NCBI GenBank assembly: GCA_005881495.1
Contig: VBHI01000135.1
Coordinates: 1 to 12,457 of the forward strand
Length of the DNA stretch: 12,457 nt
Direction of reading: 5' to 3'
Source: Chloroflexota bacterium
Lineage (GTDB): Bacteria; Chloroflexota; Ktedonobacteria; Ktedonobacterales; Ktedonobacteraceae
The first letter of the stretch is position 1, and every line of letters begins with the position of its first letter. This document shows positions 8,001-12,457 of this stretch, one piece after another. Position numbers and translations under genes: made by a program. A model generated the notes under the pieces. It searched no databases and was not told the DNA's origin. It saw nothing but the letters and a program-made list of their open reading frames with translations.

Positions 8001-8520
8001 CGAGAGCGGGTTCAATCTTCTCGAGTAGCGCTAGCGTGGCTTGCTGTGGATCTTTCGCTTCATCAGGCCAATCTTGACTCTCCTCTGCCAGATCCATCGC
8101 CGCCGTAACCTTCAAGGGAAGCAGAGACGGGAAGAGATGCTCATAGGCGGTTTCAAAACATTCTGAGAGGACATCTTGCAAGTTATCCCTGAGATAGCGC
8201 TCCAGGTCTCGGCGTCTTTCCAGCAATTGGCGGTACTCCGTAATCGCACCGTGCAGCTGCTGATCCGTACACTTTTTACCCTGAGCATCTACAGCCTCCA
8301 GTGCTTCACGAAAGAGTTTGACCAGTTCATCTTCGAGCACCATGCCGCCTTTGAGATGCAAAAAGAGCTGCGCGCGAAACTCGGCAGTCTTAGCCGCCAG
8401 TTTTTCGTCCTTCAGGGTCTTTATCGACGGTTCAAGTGCATTTATTTTATCTACAAAAGGCTGAATAGCCTTCAAATCTCTTTTGTTGGGGTCGCCCATG
8501 ATTTTCCCAAGTAATTGCAT
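5074..8520 (-). CDS. secA: Preprotein translocase ATPase SecA, with a large N-terminal insertion
   Basis: SecA is the ATP-driven motor that pushes unfolded precursors through SecYEG in the cytoplasmic membrane. Visible in order are an N-terminal helix (residues 1-50), Walker A MKTGEGKT (292-299), [14 protein letters not shown] (321-334), [12 protein letters not shown] (401-412), the AGMTGTA region (562-568), [13 protein letters not shown] (679-691), [29 protein letters not shown] (as far as 791), and the helical scaffold and wing domains. A Gln/Arg-rich linker leads to the zinc tail [13 protein letters not shown] (C1134, C1136, C1145, H1146). At 1148 residues it exceeds the usual 800-900. About 190 extra residues lie between KTAEFRAQL (44-52) and [14 protein letters not shown] (245-258), where the E. 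coli protein has only a short link. AGGAGA lies 10 bases before the ATG at 8520. The gene appears monocistronic. Confidence 0.98.
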   Translation of the reverse strand: MQLLGKIMGDPNKRDLKAIQPFVDKINALEPSIKTLKDEKLAAKTAEFRAQLFLHLKGGMVLEDELVKLFREALEAVDAQGKKCTDQQLHGAITEYRQLLERRRDLERYLRDNLQDVLSECFETAYEHLFPSLLPLKVTAAMDLAEESQDWPDEAKDPQQATLALLEKIEPALESIESDQLNEAFNAAWPAFEEARRNAHDKDEGADQRLEQLLGKIVTHLQAEIVALKAEVMDTLVPEMAKRYKTGKTLEDLLPEAFAVVREVGRRRIKMRHYDVQLVGGVVLHQGKIAEMKTGEGKTLVATLPVYLNALTGKGVHVVTVNDYLARRDAEWMGQIYTFLGLSVGVVVNAVEPQTPERRAAYTADITYGTNSEFGFDYLRDNMVVSLDQTVMRELNYAIVDEVDNILIDEARTPLIISGQGQESTDMYVQFARWAPRLKHEVDYTVEEKTRTVILTEAGIDKLEQLAGVKNIYDENNLDLTRYMENAIKAQIIFKRDKDYIVKDGEVMIVDEFTGRQMPGRRYSDGLHQAIEAKEGVKVQRENHTLATITYQNFFRLYKKLAGMTGTAITEAEELHKIYKLDVMVIPPNKPMIRGDLPDLIYRTTEAKFNAVVEEIKALHEVGVPVLVGTTSVENSEYLSEKLDRVGIPHNVLNAKHHAREAQIVAQAGRSGAVTIATNMAGRGTDILLGGNPEGYFESILRKHVEQVSYIRDMSVRTEDEQAEKEEAIQQYIENMTGEEKDELLQQKVRECEEDHMRVVALGGLHIIGTERHESRRIDNQLRGRAGRQGDPGQSRFFLALNDELMRRFAADRVAKVMEMVGMEEDMPLESSMVSRFIEQAQTKVEGYNFDIRKNVVDYDDVIAKQREVIYADRRAVLERADMHERVLGMIRAEVNKLVDACIPGNMVTEEEQLEKLLTVMEAWVHVPEDVLPENFHAIRREDLRHKLVDLVIDHYEERGRQLDELAKQNPGLGIPTIRDLERSYTLQIVDRLWMDHIDALDVMRASIHFRSIGQRDPLVEFKNEAFSMFDELKATIQYHIVNELLKLVRGEFTIRIQQPAPQRKAPRKVRTNADDLARTIGQAKSDADERPNAGNSRRNGASSGQRGQNVRTPVGAQAARTSAPGRIGRNDPCPCGSGKKYKKCHGA

Positions 8521-8637
8521 AGTGCTCTGATCTCCTGGTGATTGTAATTATGGCTGGCTTTGGTTAATCTTAGATATAAGAATGAGCCTGATTGGTAGTT
8601 TCCTTCTGATGTATTGCTAATATTTCAACTTATTATA
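8521..8637 (-). promoter_or_regulatory. Predicted secA promoter and leader
   Basis: On the minus strand TGATATAAT (8640-8632) is a perfect extended -10 element, TG plus one base plus TATAAT. No good -35 box is present at 16-18 bases, which extended -10 promoters tolerate. Transcription would start near 8625, giving a leader of about 105 bases. The ribosome binding site is AGGAGA at 8536-8531. Confidence 0.5.
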
Positions 8638-8700
8638 TCATACGGGGGGATTTTCGGGAGGTTGTAAAACAGCATGGCACCTTTGAACTCTCCGTTCGTG

Positions 8701-8735
8701 AAAAAGGAATACGGGCGGTGAAGCGCCGCCCGTAT
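8701..8735 (-). terminator. Intrinsic terminator of the Asp-box protein gene
   Basis: Perfect 10-base arms ATACGGGCGG (8709-8718) and CCGCCCGTAT (8726-8735) enclose a 7-base loop. In the minus-strand transcript the stem is followed after three bases by a run of five T (8705-8701). It lies about 110 bases past the stop of the upstream minus-strand gene and before the secA promoter, so it insulates secA. The plus strand has no matching T-run. Confidence 0.75.
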
Positions 8736-8843
8736 CTGTCAGAACACACAAGACAAACTTATCTCTCGCCCGTCTACTCCCACAGCAGCCGCGCCCACAC
8801 CAGGTGTAGACGCGGCTGTGCTATCCAACGTATCTGGATACAG
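8736..8843 (-). repeat. Hairpin-rich 3' untranslated region
   Basis: Between the stop codon and the terminator the minus-strand RNA can form a long stem with 16-base arms at 8786-8801 and 8803-8818. Fourteen positions are Watson-Crick pairs and the other two are G:U in the minus strand, but C:A mismatches in the plus strand. The single-base loop means the innermost pairs would open. A smaller stem has arms TATCCA (8822-8827) and TGGATA (8835-8840). Such structures commonly protect mRNA 3' ends. No gene is seen here. Confidence 0.5.
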
Positions 8844-10316
8844 TTAAGGGATAGAAGTGGTGAACACGTCTGTCCGATTACTGGTATTCCCCGAGTTCGC
8901 CTGGACGAAGAAGGGGTGGAAGGTCGTCCCAACTGCGGTCAGGCCCTCGTAATCCCCGACGAAGAAGCCGCTCGCAAAAGGTGCCGTCAGCATGTCGAAA
9001 GGACCGGTGATATGCGTCTCGGAGCCGAGGCTCAGACCGCCGCTGATCGGCGTCACCGGCCTGAACCAGTAATCGGTTGGCAGCGTCGCAGTTTCCGTGG
9101 TGAGGCTGCGGAAGTCGTAGTAGGTAACACCGACGACGCCTGCTGAATTGACATATATCGCTGGGGTGAACCCTGGGCGATTAGACGGCGTTTTGGTGTT
9201 GACCTGAATCGGAGCGCTCCAATTGGCCCCTCCGTCGGTGGAGGTGGACAAAGCGACCTCATCGAAGTGGCCGCCATTGAAGCGCGCGTCCTGCCAGACG
9301 ACGTAGAGCTGACCAGTCTTGGGGTCGATCGCAGGCTCAGGAATGATGTCACCCGTTCGGATCGCCTGCCCGGTGTTGGGGTCGGTCACGAAGACCGTGC
9401 CAAGTTTGGAGATGATCTGCGGTTGTGTCCAGGTGCTGCCTCCGTCGGTCGATTTCACGAAGGCGACATTGAACGGCTTGTTAGTGGGGTGCAGGATCAG
9501 GTCGAAGTAGTCGTAGAGCGTCCCCGTTTTGGGGTCGACCACGACCTGATTACCGATCGTCTGAGTATTTTGCGTGGTGTGGACGATGACCTTGGGAGTG
9601 CTCCAGGTCGTGCCGCCGTTGGTGGTCTTCGAGAAATACGCGTCTCCCGTGAAGGCACGCGTGTGCGGGTTGTCGTCAGGGTTATCAGTCGGCGCAACCA
9701 GCGTATCCCAAACTGTATACGCGTTCCCAGCTTTGCCCGGATCTGCGGTCACCGACTCCTTGTCGGTGATGAACTGGCCGCCGTTGCTCGTGTAGCTGAC
9801 GATTGTCTGCAGGTGGTTCCAGGTCTGGCCGCCGTCTGTGGATGTCGCCGCTCCGACAGCGTTCTTATTGTCGGTGCGGTCGAAGGAGATGGAGACTGCG
9901 TAGGCAGTGCCATCCGGTCCGAACGAGACCCAGGGATCGGACGCCCGCTGGAAATCGAGCCCGCCCGCACATTGGCTAAAGGGCAACGGGACCTGGGTCC
10001 AAGAGCTTCCACCATCCGTTGAGACGCCAGCGACCAGGCCGCGGGCACCGCCGTTTGACCAGCGGTCTTGTTGCCAGACCCCGATAATGTTCGAGGTGTT
10101 GTTGGGGTTGACGGCGACCCAGGGCTCGACCTCGGCGTCGGGGTAATTGGTACCCGGCTGGCCAGTGATCGAACAGCTTGCGTAGGGGTCTATGCTGGAG
10201 ACTTGGACCAGTGAAGCGGCGCGTGCCAGGCCATCACCGACACTGGCCACGGCAATCAGGATAACCAGAAATACCGTTAGGGGTGCTATCACCCTGATAT
10301 GCTTCAGGTGACTCAT
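8844..10316 (-). CDS. Secreted Asp-box (BNR) beta-propeller protein, sialidase-like fold
   Basis: The 490-residue product starts with an N-terminal signal peptide (basic MSHLKHIR, then a hydrophobic run to about residue 30, probable cleavage after ARA at 33). The mature part has five Asp-box motifs of the S-x-D-G-G-x-x-W type: residues 99-106, 159-166, 231-238 (Asp replaced by Asn), 289-296 and 359-366, spaced 58-72 residues as in a multi-bladed propeller. Asp boxes are structural turns found in sialidases but also in other glycosidases and non-enzymatic propellers. I do not see a convincing sialidase arginine triad or FRIP motif, so the activity is unassigned. The ATG at 10316 is preferred: AGGAGG lies 9 bases upstream and the signal peptide follows directly. 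An upstream in-frame ATG at 10442 would bury the signal behind 42 unrelated residues. Confidence 0.85.
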   Translation of the reverse strand: MSHLKHIRVIAPLTVFLVILIAVASVGDGLARAASLVQVSSIDPYASCSITGQPGTNYPDAEVEPWVAVNPNNTSNIIGVWQQDRWSNGGARGLVAGVSTDGGSSWTQVPLPFSQCAGGLDFQRASDPWVSFGPDGTAYAVSISFDRTDNKNAVGAATSTDGGQTWNHLQTIVSYTSNGGQFITDKESVTADPGKAGNAYTVWDTLVAPTDNPDDNPHTRAFTGDAYFSKTTNGGTTWSTPKVIVHTTQNTQTIGNQVVVDPKTGTLYDYFDLILHPTNKPFNVAFVKSTDGGSTWTQPQIISKLGTVFVTDPNTGQAIRTGDIIPEPAIDPKTGQLYVVWQDARFNGGHFDEVALSTSTDGGANWSAPIQVNTKTPSNRPGFTPAIYVNSAGVVGVTYYDFRSLTTETATLPTDYWFRPVTPISGGLSLGSETHITGPFDMLTAPFASGFFVGDYEGLTAVGTTFHPFFVQANSGNTSNRTDVFTTSIP

Positions 10317-10509
10317 TGAAGAAATCCTCCTACTAGTAAACTCTGTCCCAAAATGAACATTAAGATATGCCAACTCATCAATAGTAGGCATACAGATAGC
10401 CTTGTACATTGTGGAGGGTATCAATGAACTGAGGAAGAGCAAAGCGGTTACGATCTGGTTAAGAGTTGGTTATAATTTCATAAAATAGGTTGAGGGATTG
10501 GCGATTGGA
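10317..10509 (-). promoter_or_regulatory. Upstream region of the Asp-box gene with 11-base-spaced TAACC repeats
   Basis: On the minus strand TAACC occurs at 10472-10468, 10461-10457 and 10450-10446, exactly 11 bases apart. This is one helical turn and the spacing of direct-repeat sites bound by OmpR/PhoB-type response regulators. The repeats lie about 130-156 bases before the start codon. No strong -35/-10 pair was found between them and the gene; TTGATA at about 10405 is only a weak candidate. There is no clear terminator for the upstream glycosylase-family gene, so read-through is possible. Confidence 0.35.
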
Positions 10510-11700
10510 CTAAATAGCTGCTATCCCCACTACAGCCTCCCTCACCCTCTCATCCACCCCTTCCCCTACTATCACCCCATCAGCCCGTAAGTAATATATG
10601 AACCGTTCAACCGCGACGCGTAAGGCATCCAACATCCCGGCGTCTGGGGACACATCATCCTCCCACCACCAGCGCGCTATCGTCCATACCCCCTTCTCCA
10701 GCCGCGAATCCAGGCGGGCCACAAAACGATCTCCATAGAATACAGGCAGCACATAATAGCCCCAGCGGCGTAGCTTTTCCGGTTTGTACACTTCCCAGAC
10801 GTAATCAAAATCAAAGATGTAGCGCAGGGTTTTGCGATCCCACAACATGCTATCGAGCGGGCCTAACAATATCATGCGCGGCGTGGGTAGGGAGACGTCA
10901 AGCAGGTCAAGCGTGCTGGTAAGGATATAGTAGGGCAGCTTTTTTTCTCCCACAAGCACAGGCGTCAGCACGCCCTCCTCTACTAATTGCGCAATGGCCA
11001 GTTTATTCTCTGCGCTGTTGCCACAACTGCTCCAGATAGCGGCTTCGGCTGTTCTGGGAAACAGCCCCATCGCCTGCTGCCGCCTGGTCATAATCCAGCG
11101 ATGGTACTCCTCTCCATCCAGCACAGGCGTTCTTTGAAAATGCTCCGCGGGAATGACACGCTCAGGACGTTCGTAATAATGCCGCCCACTTTTGCGATGA
11201 TGTGTGACGAGCAATCCACATGCCCACAGCGCGCGCAGGATGCGCTTGGTGCGTGTCTGGCCGTACCACGTGGGGTATAGTTCCACCACCCGCTGGCGAT
11301 CTTCAAACTCCAATGACGAGAGTGGTCCTATTGCATCAATGGTTTCCAGTATGGCATGCGCTGCTTCAGCTTCTGCCTGCAATATCTCTCTATCGTGATA
11401 GGGCTGGTATTTTTCGCGAATTAATGCGCGCATAGGCCAATCGCTCACCGGCACCAGGCAGGCCATTTTATCCCAGGCATCGTAGATCAGGCGCTCGTTG
11501 TAGGCCGCTTTTTGCCAGTCATCCACCTGGTAGCCCGGCACGCGTGCCTGAAACACCAGGTCAGGATTGCGCCCAACAGGGTTGAGCGGGTCATACTGCA
11601 CCGTCGCCAATCGCTCGATCGTACCCGCCACGTCGGTAGGAGTGAAATGATAGAGCGCCAGGAAGCGCTGTGCCTGTTCGCGAGAAATATGCAGTGTCAT
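10510..11700 (-). CDS. YcaQ/AlkX-type DNA glycosylase-family protein (winged-helix, HTH_42)
   Basis: This is a probable cytoplasmic DNA repair glycosylase acting on bulky alkylated bases or interstrand crosslinks. The 396-residue length is close to E. coli YcaQ. The N-terminal region contains VQYDPLNPVGRNP (34-46) with Q35-x-D37, the catalytic QxD motif of the YcaQ/AlkX branch (the AlkZ branch has QxQ). A winged-helix segment spans about 125-180 (GQTRTKRILRALWACGLL). The C-terminal half carries the conserved LLGPLDSMLWDRK (278-290) and FDYVWEVYKPEKLRRWGYYVLPVFYGDR (298-325). The ATG at 11700 has only a modest AGAGAG upstream, but residues 5-46 align with the family start, so it is accepted. 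The gene appears to be transcribed alone. Family membership is firm; the exact lesion is inferred. Confidence 0.9.
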   Translation of the reverse strand: MTLHISREQAQRFLALYHFTPTDVAGTIERLATVQYDPLNPVGRNPDLVFQARVPGYQVDDWQKAAYNERLIYDAWDKMACLVPVSDWPMRALIREKYQPYHDREILQAEAEAAHAILETIDAIGPLSSLEFEDRQRVVELYPTWYGQTRTKRILRALWACGLLVTHHRKSGRHYYERPERVIPAEHFQRTPVLDGEEYHRWIMTRRQQAMGLFPRTAEAAIWSSCGNSAENKLAIAQLVEEGVLTPVLVGEKKLPYYILTSTLDLLDVSLPTPRMILLGPLDSMLWDRKTLRYIFDFDYVWEVYKPEKLRRWGYYVLPVFYGDRFVARLDSRLEKGVWTIARWWWEDDVSPDAGMLDALRVAVERFIYYLRADGVIVGEGVDERVREAVVGIAAI

Positions 11701-11748
11701 AGATGATTGCTCTCTTGCTCACTCATTTGTTATTCACACATATCTTTC

Positions 11749-11777
11749 TTGAATCTATCATTAAAAGCGGCTATAAT
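11749..11777 (+). promoter_or_regulatory. Candidate promoter 1 of the TIR gene
   Basis: TTGAAT (11749-11754, 4 of 6) and a perfect TATAAT (11772-11777) are separated by 17 bases, predicting a start near 11784. It lies in the spacer divergent from the glycosylase-family gene and points toward the TIR gene. Confidence 0.45.
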
Positions 11778-11806
11778 TCGCCCTAATTAACCAAAACCGA
11801 CAACTC

Positions 11807-11836
11807 TTGACAAACTGCCTCGCTTACACTTATTCT
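11807..11836 (+). promoter_or_regulatory. Candidate promoter 2 of the TIR gene
   Basis: A perfect TTGACA (11807-11812) is followed after 18 bases by TATTCT (11831-11836, 4 of 6). The predicted start near 11843 gives a leader of about 155 bases. Tandem promoters are possible; only mapping of 5' ends can tell which is used. Confidence 0.4.
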
Positions 11837-11926
11837 AAAGTGGAACCTGGTATTAACAAAGACGCCTATTCGGAAAAAACGTCACTACCCCATCGTTTAG
11901 TCAATAAAATTGTTTACGGAGGAATC

Positions 11927-11944
11927 ATGAATACGTACATGTAG
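11927..11944 (+). other. Five-codon leader reading frame before the TIR gene
   Basis: ATG AAT ACG TAC ATG TAG encodes MNTYM and is preceded by GGAGG at 11918-11922 with 4 bases spacing, a plausible ribosome binding site. It stops 53 bases before the TIR start and is in a different frame. Two short palindromes adjoin it: TACATGTA (11936-11943) and CTCGCGAG (11946-11953). It could be a leader peptide, a remnant of a gene start, or chance. Confidence 0.3.
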
Positions 11945-11997
11945 CCTCGCGAGTGAGAGTAGAAGATATCATCCCACAAAGTAGGAAAGGGGAGCAC

Positions 11998-12457
11998 ATG
12001 ATAAACACAACAACGCTGCAAGGACCTTACGTGTTTATCTCCTACCCTCGTTCTGAAGTAGTGTTTGTCAAGCGCCTGGTAGAAGATTTACGAGCACATG
12101 GCTTCCAGGCCTGGCTCGATAAAACCAATATCGATCCTGGCTCACCTGACTGGGAGGCCGCGATACGTGACGCTGTTCGTAATGCCTATGCTATCCTGTT
12201 GATTGCCTCACCACGGGTTACCAAATCGCTGTACATAAAAGGTGAACTTAATCTTGCCAAAAGGTATCATCCCAATCATATTTATCCAATATGGATGGAT
12301 GGCACCGAATGGTCAGATTGTGTCCCGTTAGATTTCATCAATACACAGTATATTGACATGCGTGGGGAAAGCTATGCGCCGGGGCTTGACACACTCGTAC
12401 ATGTGCTGAGAAAAGAGAGCGCGCGCTCATCATTGAACACGGCTACTCCCCAGGCGC
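11998..12457 (+). CDS. TIR-domain protein, N-terminal part (runs off the right edge)
   Basis: The 153 visible residues have no stop. Residues 10-140 form a TIR domain: YVFISYPRSE (11-20, first strand), VKRLVEDLRAHGFQAWLDKTNIDPGSPDWEAAIRDAV (24-60, with the BB-loop region), AYAILLIASPRVTKSLYIKGEL (63-84) and IYPIWMD (95-101). Glu83 in the SLYIKGEL segment sits where catalytic TIR domains that cleave NAD carry their glutamate. Bacterial TIR proteins act as NADases or signal-molecule makers in phage defence, as secreted effectors, or as adaptors. The Ser/Thr/Ala-rich stretch after residue 140 looks like a linker to a further domain beyond the window, which would decide the role. AAAGGGGAG lies just upstream of the ATG at 11998. 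No signal peptide or membrane segment is visible, so it is probably cytoplasmic. Confidence 0.88.
   Translation, partial: MINTTTLQGPYVFISYPRSEVVFVKRLVEDLRAHGFQAWLDKTNIDPGSPDWEAAIRDAVRNAYAILLIASPRVTKSLYIKGELNLAKRYHPNHIYPIWMDGTEWSDCVPLDFINTQYIDMRGESYAPGLDTLVHVLRKESARSSLNTATPQA

Noticed and set aside
8709..8840. Inverted repeats considered as insertion-sequence ends or an attachment site.
   Set aside because: No transposase or integrase is nearby, the repeats differ from each other, and the T-run plus position explain them as 3'-end RNA structures.
9267..10022. Plus-strand open frame of 251 codons opposite the Asp-box gene.
   Set aside because: The minus-strand frame has a signal peptide and five Asp-box repeats; the plus-strand product shows no domain and no ribosome binding site was noted.
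10317..10442. Upstream in-frame start at 10442 for the Asp-box protein.
   Set aside because: The extra 42 residues precede the signal peptide, and the strong AGGAGG site supports the ATG at 10316.

Overview
The window looks like chromosome from a Gram-positive-type or Chloroflexota-like bacterium; a Ktedonobacteria-like soil lineage is my best guess. The guess rests on inference: a Tat-type lipoprotein solute-binding protein, strong AGGAGG ribosome binding sites, consensus-like TTGACA/TATAAT promoters, an unusually long SecA, and a TIR-domain protein. No rRNA, tRNA, insertion sequence, CRISPR array or origin was seen.

Region 1 (about 1-5062) is a carbohydrate uptake locus. On the minus strand, read from right to left, are a Tat/lipobox solute-binding protein (3420-2092), a MalF-type permease (1886-1002) and a MalG-type permease (986-81). 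Divergent from them, on the plus strand, is a ROK-family repressor (3815-5062). The 394-base divergent spacer holds a consensus-like promoter for each direction. A palindrome of TAAACTAA/TTAGTTTA arms overlaps the -10 box of the transporter promoter, and a second imperfect palindrome lies at the predicted start point of the regulator. This is the layout expected of a sugar-responsive, autoregulated repressor. No ATPase gene is present, so the transporter probably uses an ATPase encoded elsewhere. The 205-base gap between the binding-protein and permease genes can fold into several consecutive hairpins in the mRNA.

Region 2 (5074-8640) is secA on the minus strand, converging on the ROK gene with only 11 bases between stop codons. 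The protein has 1148 residues. Its motor domains are canonical, but about 190 extra residues lie between the N-terminal helix and nucleotide-binding domain 1. The C-terminal zinc-binding tail is intact.

Region 3 (8701-10509) holds a secreted beta-propeller protein with five Asp-box repeats (sialidase-like fold, enzymatic role unknown). It ends in a hairpin-rich 3' region with an intrinsic terminator. Three TAACC direct repeats at exact 11-base spacing lie upstream of it.

Region 4 (10510-12457) holds a YcaQ/AlkX-type DNA glycosylase-family protein on the minus strand. Divergent from it is the start of a TIR-domain protein that runs off the right edge. The TIR gene has two candidate promoters and a five-codon reading frame with a strong ribosome binding site in its leader.

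The least ordinary items are the SecA insertion, the structured operon spacer, the overlapping operator/promoter arrangement, the 11-base-period repeats and the incomplete TIR gene. Nothing here proves a new system.
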